Assembly: GCF_000384335.2 (NCBI RefSeq)
Contig: NZ_KQ031382.1
Location: 186,001 to 250,000 of the forward strand
Direction of reading: 5' to 3'
Length of the DNA: 64,000 nt
Origin: Hyphomicrobium sp. 99
Lineage (GTDB): Bacteria > Pseudomonadota > Alphaproteobacteria > Rhizobiales > Hyphomicrobiaceae
In this document: positions 41,874 through 51,277 of the stretch, one piece after another
Numbering within the stretch: position 1 is the first letter of the stretch
How the letters are laid out: every line of letters begins with the position of its first letter
Program-made: the position numbers and the translations under genes
The notes under the pieces: model-generated
Databases searched by the model: none
Seen by the model: the letters and a program-made list of their open reading frames with translations, nothing else
Told to the model about the DNA's origin: nothing

Positions 41874-42890
41874 ATGCGTTGGCTTTGGCGTTTGACCACG
41901 CAAGCAAGAGTGCTTGCCGCATTGGTCGTTGCGGCCGGATCGGCCCTGATGCTGCCCCACGCCCGAGCCGACGAAGCTGCCGCCGAAAAGCCGCTCCCGT
42001 CCGTCGTCGAAGCCGCCCTCATCATGAAAGAGATCGTGCCCGAGGCACCGGTCTATATCCGCGTCTTCAAGGAAGAGTCGGAGCTCGAAGTCTGGAAAGC
42101 GCGCCCCAACGGCCGCTATGCGCTGGTCAAGACATTCCCCGTCTGCAATTGGGGCGGAACGCTCGGACCCAAGCGCACGACCGGCGATCTGATGTCTCCC
42201 GAAGGTTTCTACGGCGTCACCCAGGATGCCCTGAAGCCCGATAGCAAATATCACCTCGCCTTCAACATCGGCTATCCGAACGCCCTCGACAGAGCGCTCG
42301 GACGGACCGGCGGTTTCATCATGGTGCACGGCGACTGCCGGAGCGTCGGCTGCTTCGCCATGTCCGATAAATACATCGAAGAAATCTACGCATTCGTGCG
42401 CGATGCGCTGAACGCGGGCGAGGCCCATGTCCCGGTCCACGTCTTCCCGTTCCGCATGTCGGCCGAGAACATGAAGCGCCACACCGATAACCCGGCGCGG
42501 GATACGTGGAAGCCGCTGAAAGAAGCCTACGACGACTTCGCGCGAACCCGCGAACCGCCGAAGATCGGCATGTGCGGCAGGCGCTACGTCGTCAATTCGC
42601 TGACGCCCGTCGGCAACGATCCGAACGCCGACTGCCCGACGCTGATCGGCAAACGCATCGCCCCGCTTTCGCCACGCAGCGCCAAGCGTCTCGTGAAAGC
42701 CGACCCGAAGCTCCAGGCTCAAGGTCCGAAGCTGAAGTCGGCGGATGCAAGCACCGGCTGGAATTCGTTCGTATCAGGCACGACGTTCGCCTGGGGATCC
42801 GACGCTGGCGGGTCGAGCCCCCGCACCAGATCGTCCCAGAACGAAGGCGATGCGGCTCTCGGCGCCGTCCAGCCGATCTTGAGGCGTTAA
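41874..42890 (+). CDS. Exported L,D-transpeptidase (YkuD family)
   Basis: A 338-residue periplasmic L,D-transpeptidase that forms 3-3 peptidoglycan cross-links or attaches proteins to murein. The signal peptide spans about residues 1-33. The YkuD active site is HGDCRSVGCFAM with nucleophilic Cys in SVGCF. The C-terminal 100 residues are Ser/Ala/Gly-rich and unassigned. A GTG two codons before the ATG at 41874 is possible. It is followed by a DUF1330 gene. Confidence 0.9.
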   Translation: MRWLWRLTTQARVLAALVVAAGSALMLPHARADEAAAEKPLPSVVEAALIMKEIVPEAPVYIRVFKEESELEVWKARPNGRYALVKTFPVCNWGGTLGPKRTTGDLMSPEGFYGVTQDALKPDSKYHLAFNIGYPNALDRALGRTGGFIMVHGDCRSVGCFAMSDKYIEEIYAFVRDALNAGEAHVPVHVFPFRMSAENMKRHTDNPARDTWKPLKEAYDDFARTREPPKIGMCGRRYVVNSLTPVGNDPNADCPTLIGKRIAPLSPRSAKRLVKADPKLQAQGPKLKSADASTGWNSFVSGTTFAWGSDAGGSSPRTRSSQNEGDAALGAVQPILRR

Positions 42891-43003
42891 CGGGCAGTCC
42901 GCCCAATGACCCCGGTTGCCGAACCGGTGCCGGTCCGGCTATGGCTCCTCACCTGACAATTATGCTCGTGTCCAACGCCCGGGCTAAACCGAAAGAGATT
43001 GCA

Positions 43004-43291
43004 ATGCCGAAGGGATACGTCATCGCCCACGCCACGGTCACGAACCCCGAGAAGTGGGCCGAGTACGTGGCGAAATCGAAAATCGCTCTCGACAAGTACG
43101 AAGGCAAACCCATCGTGCGCGGCGGCCAGAGCCAGGTGATCGAAGGCAACGGAACGACGCGCAACGTCGTGCTGGAGTTTCCGAGCTACGAGCACGCTCG
43201 CGGTTACGCGACATCGCCGGAATACGCCGAAGCAAAAGCGCTTCGCCAGGGCGCCGGAACGATCGACATCACGATCGTCGAAGGCGTCTGA
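43004..43291 (+). CDS. DUF1330 family protein
   Basis: A 95-residue ferredoxin-like fold protein of the DUF1330 family: MPKGYVIAHATVTNPEKWAEY, RGGQSQVIEG and the SYEHARGYATSPEYAEAKALR stretch are characteristic (shown in part). Function unknown. AGAGA precedes the ATG at 43004. Confidence 0.9.
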   Translation: MPKGYVIAHATVTNPEKWAEYVAKSKIALDKYEGKPIVRGGQSQVIEGNGTTRNVVLEFPSYEHARGYATSPEYAEAKALRQGAGTIDITIVEGV

Positions 43292-43299
43292 ACACGTGC

Positions 43300-43382
43300 C
43301 GTCATGCCGACGAAGGTCGGCACCCAGTCAATTGGCCGCTCGCTGAAATTTGCCTGGATCCCGGCCTGCGCCGGGATGACGG
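43300..43382. repeat. Dispersed palindromic intergenic repeat, copy 1
   Basis: The 83-bp element starts GTCATGCCGACGAAGGTCGG and ends with CCCGGCCTGCGCCGGGATGA plus CGG. It contains two palindromes (GCCGACgaagGTCGGC and TCCCGGCctgcGCCGGGA). The same ends occur in the array at 61131-61881. It fills the gap between the DUF1330 gene and trmD. Confidence 0.8.
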
Positions 43383-43448
43383 AGACTAGGACTTCTCCTA
43401 CGTCATCCTCTGTTTCGGCGGAGGACGATATTTTTTTGAGAGACCGCC

Positions 43449-44177
43449 ATGCCTCACTTCCCCGCCAATGATGGACGGCCGGCATGGCGGGCACTCGTCC
43501 TGACCCTGTTCCCGGAAATGTTTCCGGGTCCGCTTGACGTATCCCTGCTCGGCCAAGCCCGCACCGCGAACATCTGGTCGCTCGATACTATCCAGATCCG
43601 GGACTTCGGCCTCGGCCGCCATCGGCAGGTGGACGACACGCCCGCAGGCGGCGGCGCAGGTATGGTGCTCCGCGCAGACGTTCTGGGTCCTGCGCTCGAC
43701 CACGCACAAAACCTTTCTCCCCAAGCCCCGCTCATCTACCTGTCGCCGCGCGGCACGCCGCTGACCCAGAGCCTCGCACGCGATTTGTCCGAAGGCCCCG
43801 GCGTGACATTGCTCGCGGGCCGCTTCGAAGGCATCGACCAGCGCGTGATCGACGAAAAGGGCCTCAGGGAAATTTCGATCGGCGATTACGTCCTCGCCGG
43901 AGGCGAACTCGCTGCGATGGTTCTAATCGAAGCGTGCGTCAGGCTTCTGCCGGGCGTTCTCGGAGCCGCCGAAAGCCTCGCCAGCGAAAGCTTCGAGACA
44001 GGACTTCTCGAATACCCGCAATACACCAAGCCGCGTGAATGGGAGGGGCGGTCGATCCCCGAAATTCTCCTCTCGGGCGACCATAAGAAAGTTGCAGAGT
44101 GGAGACGGCATCAGTCCGAACAGCTGACCGCCGGCCGCCGTCCGGATCTCTTGCGTCCCACCCGAACCTCAAAGTGA
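43449..44177 (+). CDS. trmD: tRNA (guanine-N1)-methyltransferase TrmD
   Basis: Methylates G37 in tRNAs with a G at position 36. The 242-residue SPOUT enzyme has LTLFPEMFPGPLDVSLLG, RQVDDTPAGGGAGMVLRADV, LAGRFEGIDQRVID and the trefoil-knot loop ISIGDYVLAGGELAAMV. The usual upstream rimM is not in the window, and an L,D-transpeptidase gene separates trmD from rplS. Confidence 0.97.
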   Translation: MPHFPANDGRPAWRALVLTLFPEMFPGPLDVSLLGQARTANIWSLDTIQIRDFGLGRHRQVDDTPAGGGAGMVLRADVLGPALDHAQNLSPQAPLIYLSPRGTPLTQSLARDLSEGPGVTLLAGRFEGIDQRVIDEKGLREISIGDYVLAGGELAAMVLIEACVRLLPGVLGAAESLASESFETGLLEYPQYTKPREWEGRSIPEILLSGDHKKVAEWRRHQSEQLTAGRRPDLLRPTRTSK

Positions 44178-44313
44178 CATCGCGAGGCGCTTCGCCTTTG
44201 CATGGCCAGGATTTCTTGCCCAAATACGCCGGGAGAAAGATTCGCCGGCATGTCCCAGGGGCATTCGCGAATAGCGCTCTCGGCACGTGCGCGTTGCCCA
44301 TTGAGAGACGGCG

Positions 44314-45945
44314 ATGAAGAGTTTCAAGAAGCTTCGGTCTGTTTTGTCGGCCTCATTGCTGATCGGCGAGTTGCTGATCCTATCTCCGGCGTTTGCCGAA
44401 GACGCGGCCCCGGCGGCTGAGGCTTCGCCTCCGGTAGCGGCCGCCGTCGCAACTCCGGAAGTGCAGGACGACGCAGTGCTGATGGCCGTGCGAACGAAGC
44501 TTGCCGCCGAGCCCGCCGCGAACGAAGAACGCGACCGCAAGGATCAAACCGCCCTCGTCGATTTCTACGCTGCGCGCCACGGCGAAGCGCTCTGGGTCAC
44601 CGCATCCGGCGTAAAGCCCGAAGCCAAGGCGCTCGCCGCCGAGATCGCGAACGCCTGGGCCTACGCACTCGACCCCGCGAGGTTCAAGCTTCCGGCGCTC
44701 AACGAAGGCACACTGCCCGCAACCGACACGGATTCGCTTGCCGAAGCCGAAATCGAATATTCGAAAGCGGCACTTCTTTATGCCCGCGACGCGCGCGGCG
44801 GCCGCATTCCCGATCCGGCGGAAATGCTGACGACGAACCTCGATCGCCGCCCGCAATGGATCGAGCCCAAGGTCGTCATCGAAGCGCTCGCCGCGACGCA
44901 CGAACCCGACGCCTACCTGCGCAGCCTAGAGCCGCAGCATCCCCAGTTCGAAAAACTCCGCCAGATTTATCTCACCATGCTGCCGAAAGATGGCAAGCCG
45001 GGCAAGCTCAGCCCCGCCGCCAAACGCGTTCGCGCCAACATGGAGATGTGGCGCTGGATGTGGCCCAACATGGGCGACTTCTACGTGCTGAACAACATCC
45101 CCGAGTTCATGCAGTACGTCTACAAGGACGGGCAGATCATCCGCTCGGAGAAGATCGTCGCCGGTCTCCTGGACAAACAGACGACGATATTTTCGCGGCC
45201 CCTGAAATACGTCGTGCTGCGTCCGGCGTGGCGCGTGCCTGAAAGCATCAAGGTCAATGAGCTGTGGCCGAACCTCATCCGCGGCGGCGGCATGATGCGC
45301 CAGTATGGCTTGCAGATCGTCACCAAGGACGACAAGCGCGTCGACTATCGCAGCATCGATTGGGCAACGACCGATATCCGCAAATACGACGTGCTCCAGC
45401 CGCCGGGTCCGAAGAGCGTGCTCGGCCACGTCAAGTTCTCCTTCCCGAGCCAGCACACGATCTACATGCACGACACGCCGGACAAATGGATGTTCAAGCC
45501 CGCGCAACGCACGCTGAGCCACGGCTGCCTGCGCGTCTGGAAGCCGATGCAGTTGGCCGAGCTTATCCTCAAAGAAGACAAAGGCTGGGACGCCGATAAG
45601 ATCGCCGAACTCGATCGGTCGGGTCCGCTCAACAACGAGATCCCGATCACCAAGGAAATTCCGATCCACCTCGTCTACTTCACGGCGTGGGTCGGCGAAG
45701 ACGGCAAGCTGAAAACATTCAGCGACGTCTACGGTCACGAGAAGCGCGTCACGCAGGCGCTCGACGGCCAGTGGGAAAAGATTAACAAGGGCCGCGATCA
45801 CCTGGCGCCGGTTGAACCATCGTTCAACCCGTCGGCAGTCGCCGCGCGCGGCCAAAACATGGACGGTGATTACGTCCCGGCCTCCAAGCGCAAAAGCGCC
45901 AACGTCGGCGACATGATCGGCAACGCCCTGGGCCTCAGCTACTGA
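44314..45945 (+). CDS. L,D-transpeptidase with scaffold domain (YcbB/LdtD-like)
   Basis: A 543-residue exported murein L,D-transpeptidase. The signal peptide is about residues 1-28 (ending SPAFA). The N-terminal L,D-transpeptidase scaffold domain (about 60-250) is followed by the YkuD catalytic domain with HTIYMHDTPDK and the active site LSHGCLRVWKP. It sits between trmD and rplS. The C-terminal tail is rich in Ala, Asn and Lys. Confidence 0.93.
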   Translation: MKSFKKLRSVLSASLLIGELLILSPAFAEDAAPAAEASPPVAAAVATPEVQDDAVLMAVRTKLAAEPAANEERDRKDQTALVDFYAARHGEALWVTASGVKPEAKALAAEIANAWAYALDPARFKLPALNEGTLPATDTDSLAEAEIEYSKAALLYARDARGGRIPDPAEMLTTNLDRRPQWIEPKVVIEALAATHEPDAYLRSLEPQHPQFEKLRQIYLTMLPKDGKPGKLSPAAKRVRANMEMWRWMWPNMGDFYVLNNIPEFMQYVYKDGQIIRSEKIVAGLLDKQTTIFSRPLKYVVLRPAWRVPESIKVNELWPNLIRGGGMMRQYGLQIVTKDDKRVDYRSIDWATTDIRKYDVLQPPGPKSVLGHVKFSFPSQHTIYMHDTPDKWMFKPAQRTLSHGCLRVWKPMQLAELILKEDKGWDADKIAELDRSGPLNNEIPITKEIPIHLVYFTAWVGEDGKLKTFSDVYGHEKRVTQALDGQWEKINKGRDHLAPVEPSFNPSAVAARGQNMDGDYVPASKRKSANVGDMIGNALGLSY

Positions 45946-45973
45946 GGCCAGTCACGTACTGAGGCCAGTCACG
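45931..45973. repeat. 17-bp tandem duplication with hairpin over the L,D-transpeptidase stop codon
   Basis: TACTGAGGCCAGTCACG occurs at 45940-45956 and again at 45957-45973. The first copy spans the TGA stop. GGCCTCAG (45931-45938) with CTGAGGCC (45942-45949) forms a perfect 8-bp stem around CTA. No T-run follows. Confidence 0.75.
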
Positions 45974-46191
45974 GAGCCACCGCCGTCTCGCCCAGGGGTC
46001 AGAGGGCAGAACGGCGCATGGCCGCGATATGGGCTTGGCCCCACTCGACAAAACCAGCCTCTTCCGCTATCACCCCGCCAACAACAATTCCCCAAACGGG
46101 TTGCCCTTAAAGGGCTGCACGACCGGCTCGGGTCCTGATGGACGCCAAGTCGATCCTCTGCGTCATCAAAAAACGAAATGGAATCAACAAG

Positions 46192-46890
46192 ATGAACATT
46201 ATCCAGCAGCTCGAGCGCGAGCAGATGGACGCCATTCTCGCGAAGCGCGGCGTCCCCGAATTTGGTCCCGGCGACACCGTCAAGGTGATGGTCAAGGTCA
46301 TCGAGTCCGCCGATGCCGACCCCAAGGACAAGAAGAAGAAGGGCGCCGTCAAAGAGGCGACCGTCCGCTTCCAGGCCTACGAAGGCGTCGTAATTGCCCG
46401 TTCGGGCGCCGGCCTCAACGAGAACTTCACCGTTCGCAAGATTTCCTATGGCGAAGGCGTTGAGCGCGTATTCCCGGTTTACTCGCCTTACATCGCCGAG
46501 ATCGAAGTCGTCCGCCGCGGCAAAGTCCGCCGCGCCAAGCTTTACTATCTCCGTGGACGCCGCGGTAAGGCCGCCCGTATTTTCGAACGTACGGACGCAC
46601 GCGCTCGCCGCCTGAACGCCGCCTGGAAGGGCTTCAAGAAGCCGAAGGGCGAGGCCGAGGATCTGACGCAGATCAAGGGCATCGATATCGACCTGCAGAA
46701 CCGCCTGAAGCAGCTCAACTGCTACAAGGTGGAGCAGATCGCCAACCTTTCCGACGAAGATATTGCCAACATCGACGAAACCCTGAACCTCAAGGGCGCC
46801 ATCGAGAAGCAGGACTGGGTTGGACAGGCACAGCGTCTTCTCGCTGAGCTGACCGCTGCTGAAGTTCCGGCTGAAGAAGCCAAAGCCTAA
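46192..46890 (+). CDS. rplS: 50S ribosomal protein bL19 with C-terminal HhH-like extension
   Basis: Ribosomal protein L19 at the 30S-50S interface. The product is 232 residues against about 115-130 for typical L19. Residues 1-131 are L19 ([41 protein letters not shown]), with a Lys-rich insert of about 15-20 residues near 40-57 ([11 protein letters not shown]). Residues 156-220 form a helix-hairpin-helix-like extension ([20 protein letters not shown]). ATG at 46192 is chosen over an ATG at 46138 because it matches the conserved L19 start. An intrinsic terminator follows. Confidence 0.96.
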   Translation: MNIIQQLEREQMDAILAKRGVPEFGPGDTVKVMVKVIESADADPKDKKKKGAVKEATVRFQAYEGVVIARSGAGLNENFTVRKISYGEGVERVFPVYSPYIAEIEVVRRGKVRRAKLYYLRGRRGKAARIFERTDARARRLNAAWKGFKKPKGEAEDLTQIKGIDIDLQNRLKQLNCYKVEQIANLSDEDIANIDETLNLKGAIEKQDWVGQAQRLLAELTAAEVPAEEAKA

Positions 46891-46922
46891 GCCCAGCCAC
46901 GGCTGATCTAGGCTATCGATTG

Positions 46923-46952
46923 AAAGCGCCGGGGAATTCTCCGGCGCTTTTT
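46923..46952 (+). terminator. Intrinsic terminator after rplS
   Basis: AAAGCGCCGG (46923-46932) and CCGGCGCTTT (46941-46950) form a 10-bp stem around an 8-nt loop, and the stem runs into a five-T tract on the plus strand. It lies 33 bp after the rplS stop. Confidence 0.9.
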
Positions 46953-47051
46953 GCATGAGAAGTGCCGCACAGCGACGCAAGGTATTTTGCCGGCGATGAT
47001 TTCGCACTAAATGTAGAAGCGTCAGCACCGTCCGACGTGGCGTGGAGTAGT

Positions 47052-47885
47052 ATGTCAAACATCGAAGTATCCAAAACGGCCAGCCGCGACGGCAAAATTC
47101 CGCTGCACGGTCCCGATGCGTTTGCCGCCATGCGCAAAGCCGGCCGGCTCGCAGCCGAAGCACTCGATATGCTCGTTCCGATCGTCCAGCCCGGCGTGAC
47201 GACGGCGGAGATTGATGAACTGGTGCTCTCGTTCGCGCTCGATCACGGCGCCATTCCCGCAACGCTGAATTACCGTGGCTACCGCTACGCGTCGTGCACG
47301 TCCATCAACCATGTCGTCTGCCACGGCATGCCGAACGACAAGCCGCTCAAGCCGGGCGACATCGTCAACATCGACGTCACGCTGATCGTTGACGGCTGGC
47401 ACGGCGACACGAGCCGCATGTATTCGGTCGGCGATGTCTCGCGGCGCGCCGAACGCTTGATGCACGTAACCTACGAATCCCTGATGCGCGGCATCGCCGT
47501 CGTGAAGCCCGGCAACACCACGGGCGACATCGGCGCAGCGATTCAGCGCTTTGCCGAAGGCGAACGCTGCAGCGTCGTCCGTGACTTCTGCGGCCACGGT
47601 CTCGGCCGCGTCTTCCACGACCGCCCGAACATTCTGCATTACGGCGAGCCGGGAGAAGGCACCGTGCTCGAACCGGGCATGCTCTTCACGATCGAGCCGA
47701 TGATCAACCTCGGCAAGCCCCACGTGAAAATTCTGGCGGACGGCTGGACGGCCGTGACGCGCGACCGGGAGCTCTCCGCACAGTTCGAGCACACCGTCGG
47801 CGTCACCGAAACCGGCTGCGAGATTTTCACCGAAAGTCCGGCGGGATATCATTTTCCACCCTACGGCGCTCGCGCCGCCGCTTGA
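47052..47885 (+). CDS. map: Type I methionine aminopeptidase (Map)
   Basis: Removes N-terminal methionine from nascent proteins. The 277-residue protein has H87 (SINHVVCHG), metal ligands D108 and D119 (NIDVT and HGDTSRMY), the GHGLG histidine motif and Glu ligands in FTIEPM and QFEHTVGV. ATG at 47052 is used over an ATG at 46962, which would overlap the terminator loop downstream of rplS. radC follows by 14 bp. Confidence 0.96.
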   Translation: MSNIEVSKTASRDGKIPLHGPDAFAAMRKAGRLAAEALDMLVPIVQPGVTTAEIDELVLSFALDHGAIPATLNYRGYRYASCTSINHVVCHGMPNDKPLKPGDIVNIDVTLIVDGWHGDTSRMYSVGDVSRRAERLMHVTYESLMRGIAVVKPGNTTGDIGAAIQRFAEGERCSVVRDFCGHGLGRVFHDRPNILHYGEPGEGTVLEPGMLFTIEPMINLGKPHVKILADGWTAVTRDRELSAQFEHTVGVTETGCEIFTESPAGYHFPPYGARAAA

Positions 47886-47899
47886 TGGAGTGAATGTCG

Positions 47900-48682
47900 A
47901 TGTCGCGTTCCGATGGATTTCGCGACAAGACAAGCGCCGCCGAGCAAGCGACATTCTTTTCCGTAACGCCGGAACAGAAAAGCCAAACGAAAGCCGAAGC
48001 CAAAAGCGCGCCCGACGACAAGGCGGGCCATCGCCGGCGCCTGCGCGAGCGCTTTCAGAACGGCGGCGCCGAAGCCGTACCCGATTACGAACTTCTCGAA
48101 ATGATCCTCTTCCGCGCCTTCCCGCGGATCGACACGAAGCCGATCGCGAAACGCTTGCTCGCGAAATTCGGCTCGTTCGCGGATGTCGTCTCGGCTCCTC
48201 CCGAACGCCTGAAGGAAGTCGAAGGCGTCGGCGATCGCGCGGTTGAAGAATTAAAGCTCATCAAGGCCGCAGCCGAACGCTTGACCAAAGGTCAGATCAT
48301 TTCCCGGCCTGCGCTGTCGTCATGGGACGGCGTGCTCGATTATTTGCGCCTGGTGCAGGGCTTCGAAACGCGCGAGCAATTCCGCATCCTGTTTCTCGAC
48401 AAAAAGAACCAGCTCATCGCCGACGAAGTGCAGGGACGCGGCACCGTCGATCACACGCCCGTTTACGTGCGCGAGGTCGTGAAGCGCGCGCTGGAACTCT
48501 CCGCGAGCGCCATCATCCTCGTGCATAATCATCCCTCAGGCGACCCGACGCCCTCGCGCGCCGACATCGACATGACCAAACAGATCATCGACGCATCGCG
48601 CCCGCTTGGCGTCGCCGTCCACGATCACATCATCGTCGGCCGTAACGGTCACGCGAGTCTCAAAGCTCTGCGCCTGATCTAA
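47900..48682 (+). CDS. radC: RadC family JAB-domain protein
   Basis: A 260-residue protein of the RadC family, which has an N-terminal helix-hairpin-helix region ([20 protein letters not shown]) and a C-terminal JAB/MPN metalloprotease-like domain. The zinc motif is [14 protein letters not shown]. Exact function is unsettled. GGAG 9 nt before the ATG at 47900 favours it over the ATG at 47894. It follows map and is convergent with the MHS transporter gene. Confidence 0.93.
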   Translation: MSRSDGFRDKTSAAEQATFFSVTPEQKSQTKAEAKSAPDDKAGHRRRLRERFQNGGAEAVPDYELLEMILFRAFPRIDTKPIAKRLLAKFGSFADVVSAPPERLKEVEGVGDRAVEELKLIKAAAERLTKGQIISRPALSSWDGVLDYLRLVQGFETREQFRILFLDKKNQLIADEVQGRGTVDHTPVYVREVVKRALELSASAIILVHNHPSGDPTPSRADIDMTKQIIDASRPLGVAVHDHIIVGRNGHASLKALRLI

Positions 48683-48692
48683 GGTGCGTCCG

Positions 48693-49994
48693 CTAAGCGC
48701 TGCCTGACCTGTCGATCGCGCTATCGGTCCGCGTATCTCGCATCGTCGCATAAACGCAAAGCGAGACGAGGATGCAGCCCGTAACGTACCAATAGAAATA
48801 GTGTTCGTTTCCCAGCTGCTTCAGCCAAAGCGCCATCCATTCCGCCGTACCGCCGAACACCGCAACGGTGATCGCGTAGGGCAAGCCGACGCCCAGCGCG
48901 CGGACCGATGTCGGAAAAAGCTCGGCCTTAACGACCGCATTGATCGCCGTGTAGCAGGAGATGATCGCGAGCCCCGCCATCACCAGGAGAAACGCGTTCC
49001 ACGGATCGCTGATCGTCTGCAGCGTCGTGAGGATGGGCACTGTGCAGAGTGATCCCAGCACGCCGAATGCAATCAGCACCGGACGGCGTCCGACAATATC
49101 CGATAGCGCACCAACAACCGGCTGCAGAAGCATGTAGATGAACAGCGCCGACGCGGAGATGATCGTCGCCGTGTCTTTCGAAAACCCGGACGTGTTGACG
49201 AGGAATTTCTGCATGTACGTCGTGTACGTATAGAACGCCAGCGTACCGCCGAGCGTCAGCCCGACGACGATCGCGACTTCGCGCGGATGTCTGAGCAGCG
49301 CCGAGATCGATCCCTCTCGCTGCTTCGCGAACTTGAACGACTCCGTCTCTACGAGGTCACGACGCATCACAAAGGCGATGACGGCGAGGAACGCGCCAAT
49401 AGCAAATGGAATGCGCCAACCCCACGCTTCGAGTTCGGCTGGCGTCAGTACGAGCTTTTGCAAAATGATCAGCACAAGCATCGCCGTCAGCTGTCCGCCG
49501 ATCAGTGTCACGTACTGGAAGCTCGAATAGAATCCGCGGCGCTCAGAGGTCGCCATCTCCGACAGATAGGTGGCGCTGGTGCCGTATTCGCCGCCAAGGC
49601 TCAAGCCTTGGATCATGCGGGCGAAGAGCAGGATGATAGGCGCCGCGACCCCAATTGTTGCATAGACGGGCGTGAGCGCGATGAGCGCCGACCCGCAGCA
49701 CATCAACAGCACCGATGTCGTCAGCGCCACCCGCCGTCCATGCCGATCTGCCATCCGGCCGAAAAACCACGCACCGATCGGGCGCATCAAAAACCCGACC
49801 GCGAAGATTGCCGCCGTGTTCAAGAGCTGCGCGGTCTGATTGCCTTCCGGAAAGAACGACTTGGCGAAATAGAGGGAAAACGCCGTGTAAACGTAGAAAT
49901 CGTACCACTCGACGAGATTACCCGAAGATCCGATCAGGATGGCGTTGATTCGCTGCGCAAGGCTCAGCGTTGCCGGTGCCTTAATGTCTTGCAC
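48693..49994 (-). CDS. MHS-family MFS transporter
   Basis: Metabolite:H+ symporter of 433 residues with about 12 helices. It has the family motifs GNLVEWYDFYVY at the start, GRMADRHGRR between helices 2 and 3 and RMIQGLSLGGEYG, close to KgtP and ProP. Substrate unknown; an organic acid or betaine-like solute is likely. GTG at 49994 has a GAGGGGG ribosome site 10 nt upstream; ATG at 50012 is the alternative. Confidence 0.87.
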   Translation of the reverse strand: MQDIKAPATLSLAQRINAILIGSSGNLVEWYDFYVYTAFSLYFAKSFFPEGNQTAQLLNTAAIFAVGFLMRPIGAWFFGRMADRHGRRVALTTSVLLMCCGSALIALTPVYATIGVAAPIILLFARMIQGLSLGGEYGTSATYLSEMATSERRGFYSSFQYVTLIGGQLTAMLVLIILQKLVLTPAELEAWGWRIPFAIGAFLAVIAFVMRRDLVETESFKFAKQREGSISALLRHPREVAIVVGLTLGGTLAFYTYTTYMQKFLVNTSGFSKDTATIISASALFIYMLLQPVVGALSDIVGRRPVLIAFGVLGSLCTVPILTTLQTISDPWNAFLLVMAGLAIISCYTAINAVVKAELFPTSVRALGVGLPYAITVAVFGGTAEWMALWLKQLGNEHYFYWYVTGCILVSLCVYATMRDTRTDSAIDRSGSA

Positions 49995-50160
49995 GCGCCC
50001 GTTCCCCCTCATTTTTCGTGAGGTATCTAGCACGCGCCGCGCCGGAGTGCCGCACATCTCCGCGTAACGGGGACGTCTGAGCCACCGTCATTGACGATTG
50101 GCGGACGGGCCCCCTAATTAGCACCCCTGATCGCGCTGCGAGCGGGCCGGAGATAGAGAC

Positions 50161-51129
50161 ATGACCAAAAAACCGCATCACGCGAAGGTAATCGTTCTGG
50201 GTTCAGGCCCGGCTGGCTATACGGCCGCGATTTACGCCGCACGCGCCATGCTCGCACCGACCCTCATTCAAGGCACGCAACCGGGCGGCCAGCTCACCAT
50301 CACGACCGATGTCGAGAACTATCCGGGCTTTGCTGATCCCATTCAGGGTCCCTGGCTGATGGAGCAGATGCAGGCGCAGGCCGAACACGTCGGCACGCAC
50401 ATCGTCATGGACCACATCAACAAGGTCGAACTCCGCAGCCGGCCGATCCGCCTCGAAGGCGATAGCGGCGACACCTACACGTGCGACTCCCTCATCATCG
50501 CCACCGGCGCGCAAGCGCGTTGGCTCGGACTGAAATCCGAAGAGCATTTCCAAGGCCACGGCGTATCGGCGTGCGCGACGTGCGACGGCTTTTTCTACAA
50601 AGGCAAGGAAGTCGTCGTCGTCGGTGGCGGCAATACGGCCGTGGAAGAAGCGATATTTCTCACGAACTTCGCGAGCAAGGTGACGCTCATCCATCGCCGC
50701 GATTTTCTGCGTGCCGAGAAAATTCTGCAGGAACGCCTTTTCAAGAATCCGAAGGTCGACGTCATCTGGGATAGTGTCGTCGAAGAGATCGTCGGCACGC
50801 ATGCGCCGAAGTCCGTGACCGGCGTCGTGCTGAAGAACTTGAAGACCGACATGACGTCCGAACTGCCGGCTGACGGCGTCTTCGTCGCCATCGGCCACGC
50901 GCCGGCAACCGAGCTTTTCAAAGGGCAGCTTGAGATGAAGCCGTCCGGCTATCTGATCACGGCGCCGGATTCGACCGCGACAGCGATCCCCGGCGTGTTC
51001 GCAGCCGGCGACGTCAAAGACGAAGTCTTTCGCCAAGCCGTGACTGCCGCCGGTATGGGATGCATGGCGGCCCTCGAAGCTGAACGCTATTTGGCCCAGG
51101 TCGAAAACCAAGCCGCCGCTGCAGAATAG
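50161..51129 (+). CDS. trxB: Thioredoxin-disulfide reductase (TrxB)
   Basis: FAD/NADPH enzyme that reduces thioredoxin. The 322-residue protein has GSGPAGYTAAIYAAR for FAD, the redox pair C138/C141 in SACATCDGFFYKG, the NADPH loop VGGGNTAVEEA and the closing GVFAAGDVKDEVFRQ. GGAG precedes the ATG. The next gene is a LysR regulator on the same strand. Confidence 0.97.
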   Translation: MTKKPHHAKVIVLGSGPAGYTAAIYAARAMLAPTLIQGTQPGGQLTITTDVENYPGFADPIQGPWLMEQMQAQAEHVGTHIVMDHINKVELRSRPIRLEGDSGDTYTCDSLIIATGAQARWLGLKSEEHFQGHGVSACATCDGFFYKGKEVVVVGGGNTAVEEAIFLTNFASKVTLIHRRDFLRAEKILQERLFKNPKVDVIWDSVVEEIVGTHAPKSVTGVVLKNLKTDMTSELPADGVFVAIGHAPATELFKGQLEMKPSGYLITAPDSTATAIPGVFAAGDVKDEVFRQAVTAAGMGCMAALEAERYLAQVENQAAAAE

Positions 51130-51277
51130 CCTGTAACGGCGGTTTAATTTGCACCGCGACGCGACAAGACGGCGCTCGGAGGCTACAAAGCCGCGAATCT
51201 GCCATGCTGCTGTTGCATTGCGTCCAGTGCATAGCTAAATGCAGTGACCCAGAAACTGCTCTCGCAGGTCTCCGAAA

